Shown here: in pieces, positions 25,655 through 35,650 of the stretch
Layout of the letters: every line of letters starts with the position of its first letter
Numbering within the stretch: the first letter of the stretch is position 1
Assembly (NCBI RefSeq): GCF_022827545.1
Contig: NZ_CP094672.1
Coordinates: 1 to 64,000, forward strand
Length of the DNA: 64,000 nucleotides
Direction: 5' to 3'
DNA from: Hymenobacter tibetensis
GTDB lineage: Bacteria > Bacteroidota > Bacteroidia > Cytophagales > Hymenobacteraceae
The notes under the pieces: generated by a model
Database searches by the model: none
What the model saw: only the letters and a program-made list of their open reading frames with translations
Told to the model about the DNA's origin: nothing
Made by a program: the position numbers and the translations under genes

Positions 25655-28600
25655 ACCTACCTCCTACTGTGCTACCTGGCAGACTCGGTTCTCGCTTATT
25701 GCTTTCCACTACTAGTGTGGTACTGCTAAATGCATTTAGCCCAACAGCATCAGCTCAGCTGTTGGCGTTGGCGCAACGGCCGCCCGCTCGGCAGGCTGCT
25801 GCTGAATCCACTTCCCTCAAGCACTTACTTAAACAGTGGGAGAAGCAGTACAAGAGCATCATCGCCTACGACACCGAACTAGTGGGCGACAAGCGCGTGG
25901 TGGCTCCAAGCGAGACAACAACGCTGGATGCCCGCTTGGCGAGCGTGCTACCCCAAGTCGGGCTTAGCTATAAAAAGCTGCATGCCAACAACTACATCAT
26001 CACCCCCACCAAAAGAGAGCAGCTTAGTACCAATGCAATCGATTCCCAGCAGCAGGACGTAACAGTTGCGGGCAAAGTAGTAGACGGGCAAGGCGCCGGG
26101 CTACCGGGCGTGACGGTAGTAGTGAAAGGCACCACCCAGGGCACCAGCACGGGTCCTGATGGCAGCTTTTCTTTGCTCGCGCCGGAAAACAGCACCCTGG
26201 TTTTCAGCTTTGTCGGCTTTGCGCGGCAGGAAGTAACCGTTCAGGGCGCCACCAACGGCCTCACGGTGACGTTGGCGGATGACGCCAAGGCCTTGAGCGA
26301 AGTAGTGGTAATCGGCTACGGCACCCAGCAAAAGGCGGAAGTAACCGGGGCCATCAGCACGGTAGCGGCACCAGCGCTGGAAAACCGGCCAGTAACCAAC
26401 GTTGCGCAGGCTTTGCAGGGTACGGCCCCCAACCTCACGATTCAGCAAAGCAGCGCCGAACCAGGCGCGGGCCTCAACATCAACATTCGGGGCGTAGGCA
26501 CCCTCGGCAACGCCTCGCCGCTGGTAATAGTGGACGGCATTGCTGGCTCACTGAACTCACTGAATCCCAACGATATTGAAAGCATAACGGTGCTGAAAGA
26601 TGCGGCCTCGGCGGCCATCTACGGCTCGCGCGGTGCGAATGGGGTTTTGCTGGTCACCACTAAAAAAGGGGCGCTCAACCAACAGCCCGTGTTGAGCTAT
26701 AATACGCTAGTAGGCTGGCAGTCGCCGAACTTTTTGCGCACCCCCGTTACTGGTTTGGAGTTCATGCAACTCAAAAACGAGGCGCTGGTCAATTCGGGAC
26801 AGAGTCCGCAGTTTTCGCCCCAGCAGATGCGCGACATAGCGGCCCGCGGCGACTATGAGTGGTACTTGGATGGCGTGCTGAAAAAGCGCGCCATGCAACA
26901 AAACCACAACCTCAGCCTCAGCGGCGGCTCGGGCAAAACGCGCTACTTGGTGTCATTGGGCTATGTAGACCAGAACAACCTGCTGGTAGGCGACAACTTC
27001 GGGTTCAAGCGCCTCAATGCCCGCCTGAATCTGAACACGCAAGTCACGGAAAAGCTGTCGGTGGGCGCTATTCTCTCTTATGCCCGCGTAAGCACCCGGG
27101 AGCACGCGTACAGCACCGAGTGGATTATCAGTGATGCGGTGCGCATTCCGGTGATTTATCCCATTCAGGACTCGCTGGGCAACTACGTGACGCCTGCCAC
27201 TTCCAGCAGCAACCCCATCAACCGGTTGCGGAATGGAGGCTTGCGCACCAACTCCAACGACAACGGCTACGCCAACCTCAACGCCGAGTACGAAGTGATT
27301 AAGGGGTTGAAGCTGCGGGGCTTGGTAGGCGGCGACTTGTGGAATTACCGCATGAACGAGTTTACGCGCAGCCTGCAGTACGTGACCCTCGACGGCTCGC
27401 CTACTTCGGGCGGCGACGGCAACAACTCGGTAACCGACCGTACCCAGCGTACCCTGCTCACCAACTACCAGGCGACCATCAACTACGAGCGCGCCTTGGG
27501 GCAGAAGCATGAGGTGAAGGCCCTGGTGGGCTATTCCAGTGAGCACTACAACGACGACCGTGCGGGCATTCGCGTGCTCAACGTGCCTGGCAACAACTTC
27601 GGGGTTATCAGCAACGGCACCACCTACGGCAACATCACCGACCCTAGCGGCGGCAACCACGCCAATGGCACCTACGGCAACAACGAGCAGTGGGCCCTGA
27701 ACTCGGTGTTCGGGCGCTTGAACTATGCCTTTGCCGGCAAATACCTTCTGGAGGGCAGCTTCCGCTACGATGGCTCTTCGCGGTTTGCGAGCAACAAGCG
27801 TTGGGGCTTTTTCCCGTCGGTGTCGGCGGGCTGGCGGCCGCTGGAAGAGAATTTCCTGGACTTTTTGCAGCCGGCCTTCAGCGACTTGAAAGTGCGGGGC
27901 TCGATTGGACAGCTCGGCAACCAGAACATTGGCTTGTATCGCTACCTGAGCACGATTAGCACCTCACCGGGCACTTACACATTCGGTGAGCAGGCGGTAC
28001 CTGGGGCCAACTTCAGCACGGCCAACCGCGACATCACCTGGGAGACGGCCACCATGGGCAACGTTGGGGTGGACGCTGCTTTCTTTAAGAATGCCTTGTC
28101 GGTGAGCTTCGACTACTTCGACAAGCGCACCAGCGACATCCTGATTGACTTGCCGGTAGCCGGAGCCTTTGGGGCCGGGGCGCCCACCCAAAATGCCGCC
28201 AGCGTGCGCAACCAGGGTTGGGAAGTTTCGGCTACCTACCGCCTGCGCACCGAGCGGGGCTTCAACCAAAGCCTGACCTTGAATGCTGCCGACACCCGCA
28301 ACCTGGTAACTGATACCAAAGGCGTGGAAACCATCCGCGGCGGCGATGCGACGAACATTATCCGGGAAGGCTACCCCATCAACTCCTACTACGGCTACCG
28401 TACGGCGGGCATTTATCAGACGCTAGAAGAAACCAACACCGGCCCGAAGCCCGCCTTTGTATCACCCGGCGCGCTACGCCCCGGCGACATCCGCTACGTG
28501 GACCGCAATGGCGACAACGTCATCAATCAGGACGACCGTTTCGTGCTGGGCAACCCGTTCCCGCGTTACACCTTCGGGGCTACGTACACGGCCGACTACA

Positions 28601-29079
28601 AAGGGTTTGACTTGGTGGTGTTCGTGCAAGGCGTAGGCAAGCGCAATCTGTACATCCGCGGTGAGGGCGTGGAAGCCTTCCACAACAACTGGGAAAACGT
28701 GTACGCCCAACACCTCGACCGGTGGACCCCAACCAATACCGATGCCTCATATCCGCGCCTAACTATCGGTACGGCGTCCACCAACAACAACCAAGGGTCG
28801 GATTACTGGCTGCGCGACGGCGCGTATGCTCGCCTCAAAAACGTGCAGTTGGGCTATACACTACCAACTACGCTCACCAGCAAAGCGGGTATCGAGCAGT
28901 TGCGGCTCTTCGTGTCGGGACAAGACCTGCTAACTATCAGCCACTTGCGAAAAATCGGGTTCGATCCTGAAATCTCGGAGTTCAGCGAGAGCGTGGGCCT
29001 AGGGGGTGGTACGGGCAGCAGTGGCCGCGTGTATCCGAGCGTGCGCCTAGTGACCCTTGGTCTTAATGTTTCTTTCTAA
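25651..29079 (+). CDS. SusC family TonB-dependent transporter with STN signalling domain
   Basis: 1142 residues. Order: signal region 1-36, STN domain about 52-118 (LKHLLKQWEKQYKSIIAYD to NNYIITP), carboxypeptidase-regulatory-like domain about 137-212 (GKVVDGQGAGLPGVTVVVKG), SEVVVIGYGTQ (216-226), plug and beta-barrel. The STN domain contacts FecR in the periplasm, so this transporter is also the receptor of an ECF relay. It forms an operon with fecR upstream and susD 18 bp downstream. The following GH76, GH92 and GH125 genes point to alpha-mannan or high-mannose oligosaccharides as cargo. Confidence 0.95.
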   Translation: MNLPPTVLPGRLGSRLLLSTTSVVLLNAFSPTASAQLLALAQRPPARQAAAESTSLKHLLKQWEKQYKSIIAYDTELVGDKRVVAPSETTTLDARLASVLPQVGLSYKKLHANNYIITPTKREQLSTNAIDSQQQDVTVAGKVVDGQGAGLPGVTVVVKGTTQGTSTGPDGSFSLLAPENSTLVFSFVGFARQEVTVQGATNGLTVTLADDAKALSEVVVIGYGTQQKAEVTGAISTVAAPALENRPVTNVAQALQGTAPNLTIQQSSAEPGAGLNINIRGVGTLGNASPLVIVDGIAGSLNSLNPNDIESITVLKDAASAAIYGSRGANGVLLVTTKKGALNQQPVLSYNTLVGWQSPNFLRTPVTGLEFMQLKNEALVNSGQSPQFSPQQMRDIAARGDYEWYLDGVLKKRAMQQNHNLSLSGGSGKTRYLVSLGYVDQNNLLVGDNFGFKRLNARLNLNTQVTEKLSVGAILSYARVSTREHAYSTEWIISDAVRIPVIYPIQDSLGNYVTPATSSSNPINRLRNGGLRTNSNDNGYANLNAEYEVIKGLKLRGLVGGDLWNYRMNEFTRSLQYVTLDGSPTSGGDGNNSVTDRTQRTLLTNYQATINYERALGQKHEVKALVGYSSEHYNDDRAGIRVLNVPGNNFGVISNGTTYGNITDPSGGNHANGTYGNNEQWALNSVFGRLNYAFAGKYLLEGSFRYDGSSRFASNKRWGFFPSVSAGWRPLEENFLDFLQPAFSDLKVRGSIGQLGNQNIGLYRYLSTISTSPGTYTFGEQAVPGANFSTANRDITWETATMGNVGVDAAFFKNALSVSFDYFDKRTSDILIDLPVAGAFGAGAPTQNAASVRNQGWEVSATYRLRTERGFNQSLTLNAADTRNLVTDTKGVETIRGGDATNIIREGYPINSYYGYRTAGIYQTLEETNTGPKPAFVSPGALRPGDIRYVDRNGDNVINQDDRFVLGNPFPRYTFGATYTADYKGFDLVVFVQGVGKRNLYIRGEGVEAFHNNWENVYAQHLDRWTPTNTDASYPRLTIGTASTNNNQGSDYWLRDGAYARLKNVQLGYTLPTTLTSKAGIEQLRLFVSGQDLLTISHLRKIGFDPEISEFSESVGLGGGTGSSGRVYPSVRLVTLGLNVSF

Positions 29080-29097
29080 TTCCCTATCTGCACTTCC

Positions 29098-30708
29098 ATG
29101 AATCGTCACCTCCGCTACACGCTGCTACTGGGATTAGGACTTGGCATGGGCCTGTCCAGCTGCCAAGAGCTTGACCTGCCTCCCACCGACCGCCCTACTG
29201 ACGACACCTTCTGGACTCAGCCCACCGACGCGTCGAACGTGCTGAACTCCTGCTACGCGGGTCTTTACCCTAGCGAGTATTTCTTCTTCAACGAAACGCT
29301 TTCCGACAACGCCTTCAACAAGAGCGACGTGGACGGCTCCAACGCCCGCAACATTGCCGAGGGCGCCTACGGCACCAACCAGTCACGCATCACCAACGAG
29401 TGGGGCTACCACTACGGCGGTATTCGCGCCTGCAACCGGTTGTTGAACAACATCGACAAGATTACCAGCCTGGATGCCAACCTGAAGGCGCGCTACATTG
29501 CCGAAGCGCAAGCCATCCGTGCGTACCATTATTTTCAGCTGATGACCTGGTACGGCGACGTGCCCCTCGTCACGACGGAAATAAGCGTAACGCAGGCCAA
29601 CGCCGTGCCCCGCGCTCCGCGCACCGAGGTGCTGGATTTTGTGCTGAGCGAACTGGATGCGGCGGCGGCTATTCTGCCATTGAACACCGCGTACGCAACC
29701 GAAGACAAAGGCCGGTTCACGAAAGGCGCCGCCCTGGCTTTGAAAGCCCGCGTGTTACTGTACGAAGGCCGGTGGGCCGATGTGTCGGCTGTTACAACCC
29801 AGCTTATGGGCGGCCAGGCCGGGGCATATAGCTTGTTTCCAAGCTACGCCGGCGTGTTTTCGCCAGCCAACGAGAACAACAGCGAGGACGTGCTCGACCT
29901 GCAATTTGTCTTTCCCTTGCGGACGTACTCGGTGCAGCGTCAATTTATTCCGCGCACCGAAGGCAAGTTGGTTTGCTCTATCGCCCCAACGCAGGAGTTG
30001 GTCAATGACTATGTGATGGCCAACGGCAAAGCCATCAACGAATCCGGCTCGGGCTACAACGAAGCTACGCCCTACACCGGCCGCGACCCCCGTTTTGCCG
30101 CCACGCTGGTCTACGACGGGTACTCCTGGAAGCGCCCCGACAATTCTACCATCGTCATTCGCACCTTTCCCGGCACCGGCGACAACTCGGTGGACCGCGC
30201 CGACGCCAGCCCAACCGGCTATTACACGGTCAAGTACTTCGACCCCACGGCCGACGCCAACCTAAATTCGGGCTTGAACCTGATGCTGATTCGCTACGCC
30301 GACGTGCTGCTCATGCACGCCGAAGCCTTGGTTGAGCAAAACAGGTTTACCGCCACCGACTGGAACACCACCATAGCCGCGCTGCGCCGCCGGGCCGGCT
30401 TCACCGATCAGGCCGCCCTCGCTTTTCCGGGCGGCGACCAAGCCAGCCTACGCGCCGTTGTGCGCCGGGAGCGGCGCACTGAGCTAGCCATGGAAGGCTT
30501 GCGCATCTTCGACATCCGCCGGTGGCGCACGGCCGAAACAGTGCTCAACGGCTACGCCCACGGTATCAAAATCGGGGACCCCAACGTCGACAATGGCTAC
30601 ATCCGCGTCGACCAGCGCACGTTCGACCCCGCCAAACATTATCTCTGGCCTGTGCCCCAGCGGGAGCGAGACATCAACACGAACCTAACTCAGAATCCGG
30701 GCTGGTAG
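29098..30708 (+). CDS. SusD/RagB family nutrient-binding lipoprotein
   Basis: 536 residues starting MNRHLRYTLLLGLGLGMGLSSC, a lipoprotein signal with lipobox LSSC. The body carries RagB/SusD motifs including AEAQAIRAYHYFQLMTWYGDVPLVT and the C-terminal RRERRTELAMEGLRIFDIRRW and YLWPVPQRERDINTNLTQNPGW. It forms the surface lid of the preceding SusC and is expected to bind mannooligosaccharide. It belongs to a different SusD subgroup from the one at 6280, showing that the two systems are not a recent duplication. Confidence 0.95.
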   Translation: MNRHLRYTLLLGLGLGMGLSSCQELDLPPTDRPTDDTFWTQPTDASNVLNSCYAGLYPSEYFFFNETLSDNAFNKSDVDGSNARNIAEGAYGTNQSRITNEWGYHYGGIRACNRLLNNIDKITSLDANLKARYIAEAQAIRAYHYFQLMTWYGDVPLVTTEISVTQANAVPRAPRTEVLDFVLSELDAAAAILPLNTAYATEDKGRFTKGAALALKARVLLYEGRWADVSAVTTQLMGGQAGAYSLFPSYAGVFSPANENNSEDVLDLQFVFPLRTYSVQRQFIPRTEGKLVCSIAPTQELVNDYVMANGKAINESGSGYNEATPYTGRDPRFAATLVYDGYSWKRPDNSTIVIRTFPGTGDNSVDRADASPTGYYTVKYFDPTADANLNSGLNLMLIRYADVLLMHAEALVEQNRFTATDWNTTIAALRRRAGFTDQAALAFPGGDQASLRAVVRRERRTELAMEGLRIFDIRRWRTAETVLNGYAHGIKIGDPNVDNGYIRVDQRTFDPAKHYLWPVPQRERDINTNLTQNPGW

Positions 30709-30757
30709 GCCCGAATTGCCTTCCCTTTTCCCATTCCCTGCTTCAATTCCCTGAATC

Positions 30758-31900
30758 ATGAAAAAGTTTTCCTGGCCTCTATTGCTGTTACTATTCGTTG
30801 TGGGCCTGCTGGCGGCTGGCTGCGACAAAGACGATGATGAACTCAACGAAACGATTACGCCAGTAGCCAACCTGCTTGCGCCCGCCGCCGACACCTTTGT
30901 CCGCCTCGACCCGCCTTCCAATGCGGCCGTAACCTTCGAGTGGGGCCAGGCCCGCGCCGCTGATGGCACCGTCGTGCAATATGAAGTGCTGTTCGACCAA
31001 GAGAACGGCGACTTTACCAAGCCCATCTACAGCACCACGTCGGGCACCAACGGCTTGGAAACGAAGCTCGTGCTCAGCCACGGCGACCTGAATCGGATTG
31101 CCAGCATAGCCGGCATCAAATCCTCGTCGCAGGGCAAGCTGAAATGGACGGTAAACGCCTCGAAGGGCCTAACGGTGGAGCCAGCCACGGAATCCCGCGT
31201 GATGACGCTGGAGCGCCCCGCTGGCTTTGCTACCGCGCCCCCCACTCTCTACATCACCGGCTCGGGTACCGAAGGCGGCACCAACGTTAGCCAGGCAGTG
31301 CCTTTCAAGAGCGTGTCGGCTGGCGTGTTTGAAATCTACACCCGCCTGAGCGCCGGCGAGGTGAAGCTGATCGACCAAACCACGGGCACCCCCACCACCT
31401 ACTACATCGACGGCGCGAAGCTGATGGAAGGCAACCAGGGCACCAGCCCAACCACTACGCCCAAGGTGTACATGTTGAAAGTGGACTTCAACAACGCCGC
31501 CGCGACTATGACCGAAATCGAGTCCGTTGGGTTGTGGTTTGCGCCTCAGAACAAGGTATTGGTTACGCTGCCGTACGCGGGCAAAGGCCTCTGGAAAATA
31601 GAGAATACGCCGATTGAGTTCTTCCAGGAAAGCTGGGGCCGCGACGAGCGGTACAAGTTCTTGTTCACCCAGAAGAACACGGCCGGCGTGAGCAGCAAAA
31701 TTTACTACGGCAGCACCAACGCCGACAACCAGCGCGCTACGGCTTCTTCACCGGCTTCCTACTTCTTCCTGGTGCCGGGTCCTGATTCGCAGTACAACTA
31801 CTCGTTTAAGTTTCAGACCGAAGCCGATAAAAAGAACGTCGACATCTCGGTGAAGATGCAAGCCGATGGCCCATACACCCACCAGATAGTGATACGGTAG
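30758..31900 (+). CDS. SusE-like surface glycan-binding lipoprotein
   Basis: 380 residues with lipobox LAAGC after a signal of about 20 residues. The N-terminal part (ANLLAPAADTFVRLDPPSNAAVTFEWGQARAADG is split by no gap) matches the SusE N-terminal immunoglobulin-like domain. The rest has repeated beta-sandwich features such as YITGSGTEGG and LWFAPQNKVLVTLPYAGKGLW, as in SusE/SusF starch-binding modules. It is expected on the outer surface, capturing glycan for SusCD. It follows susD by 49 bp, and only 1 bp separates it from the GH76 gene, so all are one operon. Confidence 0.85.
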   Translation: MKKFSWPLLLLLFVVGLLAAGCDKDDDELNETITPVANLLAPAADTFVRLDPPSNAAVTFEWGQARAADGTVVQYEVLFDQENGDFTKPIYSTTSGTNGLETKLVLSHGDLNRIASIAGIKSSSQGKLKWTVNASKGLTVEPATESRVMTLERPAGFATAPPTLYITGSGTEGGTNVSQAVPFKSVSAGVFEIYTRLSAGEVKLIDQTTGTPTTYYIDGAKLMEGNQGTSPTTTPKVYMLKVDFNNAAATMTEIESVGLWFAPQNKVLVTLPYAGKGLWKIENTPIEFFQESWGRDERYKFLFTQKNTAGVSSKIYYGSTNADNQRATASSPASYFFLVPGPDSQYNYSFKFQTEADKKNVDISVKMQADGPYTHQIVIR

Positions 31901-31901
31901 C

Positions 31902-33080
31902 ATGCGCCAGTTCCTCTTTTCCATACGACCTGCTAGCGTGCTTCGGCTTAGTTGCGGCTTATTGAGTTTGCTGATGGTGGGCTGCAAAGACCCCGTCGAT
32001 GATGATGTTGTCACGCCGGTAGTGCCGCCCACCGTGGTTCCCGTCAACTGGGCTGCCCGCGCCGATTCGGCGCAGGCAGCCCTAAGCCTGGGCTTTTGGT
32101 CGCCGACCGGCCAGTACTACTTGGAAAACAACGCCGGCAACGCGGATTTCAACTACTGGTGGCAGGCCCACGGCCTCGATGCGCTCAATGACGGCTACCA
32201 GCGCACCAAAAGCGCCGACTATCTGACCCGCATGCGGCAGTTGCAGCAGGGCACCAAAACCAAGAACGGCAACTCCTACCTCAACGACTTCTACGACGAT
32301 ATGGAGTGGCAGGCCCTGGCCTGTTTGCGGGCCTTCGAGCTAACCAAGGACCCCGAGTATAAAGCCACGGCCACCTTGTTGTGGGCCGATATCAAGTTGG
32401 GCTGGAACGAGCAGCAGGGCGGCGGTATTGCCTGGCGCAAATCACAGCGCAGCTACAAGAACACGCCCGCCAACGCCCCGGCCGCCATCCTCGCCGCGCG
32501 CCTCTACATCCTCGACCGCAACCCCGACGACTTGGCTTGGGCCCAGAAGATCTACACCTGGCAGAAAGCCAAGCTGGTGGAACCAGCTTCAGGCTTGGTG
32601 TGGGACGGCGTTAACCGGCTCGGCGACAACCAAACCGACAAAGACTGGCGCTTCACCTACAACCAGGGCACCTTTATCGGGGCGGGCGTGGCCTTGTACC
32701 GCGCCACTCAGCAAAGCAGCTACCTCGAAGATGCCACCCGCACCGCCAACTATGTGCTCAACGACAGCCAGATGGCGCCGGGCGGCATCCTCAAAGACGA
32801 GGGCAACGGTGACGGGGGGCTGTTTAAGGGCATTTTGGTACGCTACCTAACCGGGTTGGCTGTTGAGCCTGCCGTTAACGCGACCAATCGGGCGAACTAT
32901 GTATCGTTCTTGAAGTTCAACGGGGAAAGCCTATACAAGCGCGGCACGCGCCGGCCACAGTTCCTTTTCAACACCAACTGGACCGCCCTTCCCGGTAGCT
33001 CGGTGGAGTCGTCGACGCAGATGAGCGGGGTGATGCTGCTGGAAGCTTTGGCTGATTTGCAGGCCCGCAACGCGCTGTAA
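31902..33080 (+). CDS. GH76 endo-alpha-1,6-mannanase, lipoprotein
   Basis: 392 residues with a lipoprotein signal (LLSLLMVGC). The key GH76 motif YDDMEW is present with the adjacent Asp pair D132-D133, the nucleophile and acid/base known in the family. The (alpha/alpha)6 barrel repeats are visible (LACLRAFELTKDPEY; AAILAARLYILDRN; GVALYRATQQSSYLEDA). GH76 cuts the alpha-1,6-mannan backbone of fungal cell walls. The lipid anchor suggests a surface enzyme that produces oligomers for the SusCD pair. It begins 1 bp after the SusE stop. Confidence 0.92.
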   Translation: MRQFLFSIRPASVLRLSCGLLSLLMVGCKDPVDDDVVTPVVPPTVVPVNWAARADSAQAALSLGFWSPTGQYYLENNAGNADFNYWWQAHGLDALNDGYQRTKSADYLTRMRQLQQGTKTKNGNSYLNDFYDDMEWQALACLRAFELTKDPEYKATATLLWADIKLGWNEQQGGGIAWRKSQRSYKNTPANAPAAILAARLYILDRNPDDLAWAQKIYTWQKAKLVEPASGLVWDGVNRLGDNQTDKDWRFTYNQGTFIGAGVALYRATQQSSYLEDATRTANYVLNDSQMAPGGILKDEGNGDGGLFKGILVRYLTGLAVEPAVNATNRANYVSFLKFNGESLYKRGTRRPQFLFNTNWTALPGSSVESSTQMSGVMLLEALADLQARNAL

Positions 33081-33179
33081 GGTGCCATGCATACGCCGCG
33101 CGCCAAGCCGCACCCCAGCTGCCCACTGACCATGAAACAGGGGTAGGGCGCCGCCCTACCCCACCTGTAGTTCAACCTG

Positions 33180-35381
33180 ATGATAAAGTTGAAGAGCTAT
33201 TTGATCTTCTTACTGGCGTGGTGCGCTTTCTCTTGTGCCAAGACCACTACGCCGAACGGCACCAACCCGGCCAGTAGCCATTCAGCCCTGGGCGGCCACC
33301 TGCAATACGCCAACCCATTCATGGGCACGGCCCCGTTCAACGACCCAAAAACCATCGGCTACGCCCCTCCCAAAGACTGGCGGGGCGTGTGGGCCGGCCT
33401 TGTGTTTCCGGGTAGCTCGTTGCCTAACGCCATGGTGCAGCTGAGCCCCATCACCGAGTTTCACACCGGCGCCGGCTACGACTACGAGGATTCCGTGATT
33501 TACGCTTTTGCTCATACCAACAAAGGCCACTGGAACCTGTGCCACTTACCGGTTTTGCCGGTTACGGGGACGGCCACTACCGCGGCAGGCTACTCTTCCC
33601 GCTTCGCGAAAGCCACCGAAAAGGCCTCGCCCGGCTTCTACGGCGTTACGCTGCAAAAGTACGAGGTGCAGGTCGAGCTTACTTCCACGCTGCGCTGCGG
33701 GTTTCACCGCTACCGTTACCGTCAGCCTGAGGACCGCCGCATCGTGTTCAAGCTCGGGCAGTCCAATGAGCGGGTAAGCAACTGGAACATAGAAAAAGCG
33801 GGTGAAGCTGCCGTGCAGGGTTTCCAAGAAACCGGCCGCCAAACCGTATACTTCTACGGAGTCCTGAGCGAGAATCTGCAAGACTTGGATGTGCAAGGCA
33901 AAGGCACCAAAGATGGCCTAGCCGTGCTGCGCCTGCCGGCGGGTGGCAACAAGCCGGTGGAACTCCGAATGGGCATATCGTTTGTGAGCGTAGAGAATGC
34001 CAAGCAAAACGTAGAGCAGGAAATTGGCAGCCGCTCGTTCGAGCAGGTACGCCAGCAGGCTGAAAAAGCCTGGGAGAATTTGCTCTCGAAGGTGGAAGTG
34101 AAGGGCGGCACAGCTAAGCAAAAGCAGCTGTTTTACAGCTGCCTGTACCGCTCGTTTCTGTGGCCGGCGTTGCGTAGCGACCTGAACGGCGAATACCGCG
34201 ACGTGAAGGGCAACGTGGTTAAGGCGGACTTCAGCTACTACACCGAGCCGTCCTTGTGGGACACGTACCGCAACAAGGACCTGCTGATTGGTATGCTCAC
34301 GCCCCAGGTAACAACCGACATTATCAAGTCCATGCAGGACGTGGGCCACAAAACCGGCTTTTTGCCTACCTTCTTTCACGGCGACCATGCCTCGGCGTTG
34401 ATTGTTGGCTCCTACCAGCGGGGCATCACCAACTTCGACGTGAAGGACGCATACCAGCTGATGCTGCGCAACGCCAACTTGGAGGGTGGGGCGCGGCCGC
34501 ACATTGCCGAGTACATCCAGAAAGGCTACATTTCTACCACGGAAGTGTCGAACCCGGAAGTGGAAACCAAAGACAAAGCCGGCGTGTCGAAAACCCTGGA
34601 GTATGCCTTCGACGACTATGCGGTGGCCCAGCTGGCCAAGATTCTGAACGACACCACCACCTACCGGGTGATGATGACGCGCTCGAAAAATTACAAAAAC
34701 CTGTTCGACCCCGGCACCAAGTTCATGCGCGGCCGGCTGGCCGATGGAAGCTGGGTAAAGCCTTTCGATCCGCAGTACCCTTACTACGAGTACATGTACC
34801 GGGAAGCCAACGCCTGGCAGGTTTCCTTTTTCGCTCCTCACGACATGCCCGGCCTGGTGGCCTTATACGGCGGCCCCCAACCCTTTGAAGCCAAGCTGGA
34901 CTCCTTGTTTACGGTGCCATGGAACCCCAGCCATATTGCCCGCAACGTGTCGGGCTTTATTGGGCAGTACTGCCACGGCAACCAGCCAGACCACGAGACG
35001 CCGTTTTCCTACTACTTTATTGGCAAGCCCGAAAAGTCGCAGCGCCGGCTCGATGAAATCATGGACCGATTCTACGGTATGGGCAAGGACGGCTTGGGCT
35101 ACTCCGGCATGGACGACGCGGGCGAAATGTCGGCGTGGTACGTGTTCAGCTCCACGGGCTTGTATCCCTACTCCGCGGCCGACGCCAAGTATCTCGTGAG
35201 CGTGCCCCTCTTTGATGAGGTCAGCTGGAAAGCCGACAACGGCACCGTATTCACGGTAAAAAAAGCGGGTAACGGCCGCACGCTGAAGACCATCAAGGTA
35301 AACGGCAAAACCACCCAAGGGTACTTTGTGGACCATGCGTTGTTCCGCACGGGTGGCCGCCTGGAAGTTTCCACTAACTAA
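33180..35381 (+). CDS. GH92 alpha-mannosidase
   Basis: 733 residues with a lipoprotein-type signal (LAWCAFSC). GH92 motifs are EANAWQVSF (E542), DDAGEMSAWYVFSSTGLYPYS (D645-D646) and YCHGNQPDHE. The position equivalent to the Glu of alpha-1,2-mannosidases is Gln (Q602), so the linkage preference probably differs, perhaps alpha-1,3 or a branch-specific activity; this is an inference from one motif. It should trim mannan side chains so that GH76 and GH125 can work on the backbone. It lies 99 bp after GH76 in the same direction. Confidence 0.92.
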   Translation: MIKLKSYLIFLLAWCAFSCAKTTTPNGTNPASSHSALGGHLQYANPFMGTAPFNDPKTIGYAPPKDWRGVWAGLVFPGSSLPNAMVQLSPITEFHTGAGYDYEDSVIYAFAHTNKGHWNLCHLPVLPVTGTATTAAGYSSRFAKATEKASPGFYGVTLQKYEVQVELTSTLRCGFHRYRYRQPEDRRIVFKLGQSNERVSNWNIEKAGEAAVQGFQETGRQTVYFYGVLSENLQDLDVQGKGTKDGLAVLRLPAGGNKPVELRMGISFVSVENAKQNVEQEIGSRSFEQVRQQAEKAWENLLSKVEVKGGTAKQKQLFYSCLYRSFLWPALRSDLNGEYRDVKGNVVKADFSYYTEPSLWDTYRNKDLLIGMLTPQVTTDIIKSMQDVGHKTGFLPTFFHGDHASALIVGSYQRGITNFDVKDAYQLMLRNANLEGGARPHIAEYIQKGYISTTEVSNPEVETKDKAGVSKTLEYAFDDYAVAQLAKILNDTTTYRVMMTRSKNYKNLFDPGTKFMRGRLADGSWVKPFDPQYPYYEYMYREANAWQVSFFAPHDMPGLVALYGGPQPFEAKLDSLFTVPWNPSHIARNVSGFIGQYCHGNQPDHETPFSYYFIGKPEKSQRRLDEIMDRFYGMGKDGLGYSGMDDAGEMSAWYVFSSTGLYPYSAADAKYLVSVPLFDEVSWKADNGTVFTVKKAGNGRTLKTIKVNGKTTQGYFVDHALFRTGGRLEVSTN

Positions 35382-35650
35382 CTCCCGCCAAGAAGTTTCT
35401 GCTCTGTATCGGTCTTTGCGCAGCCCATGTAGTCCATGCTGGATACCCCACGAACCGCTGCCGTGAACCGCTAGATGCAGCAACTTACCCCCAGCGGCAG
35501 CACCGCATAGTAGCCGACGCCGCGCCCATTTCTGTGTCGGAAGCTAAATAAGCTTAGGTTTAACCCAGCGCCACCCCGGTCCGGGTCCTTCCACAAGCAG
35601 CTGAATTTCGTTCGGCTGAGCTCGGAGCGCGCTTTTCCACTTGCTTTAAT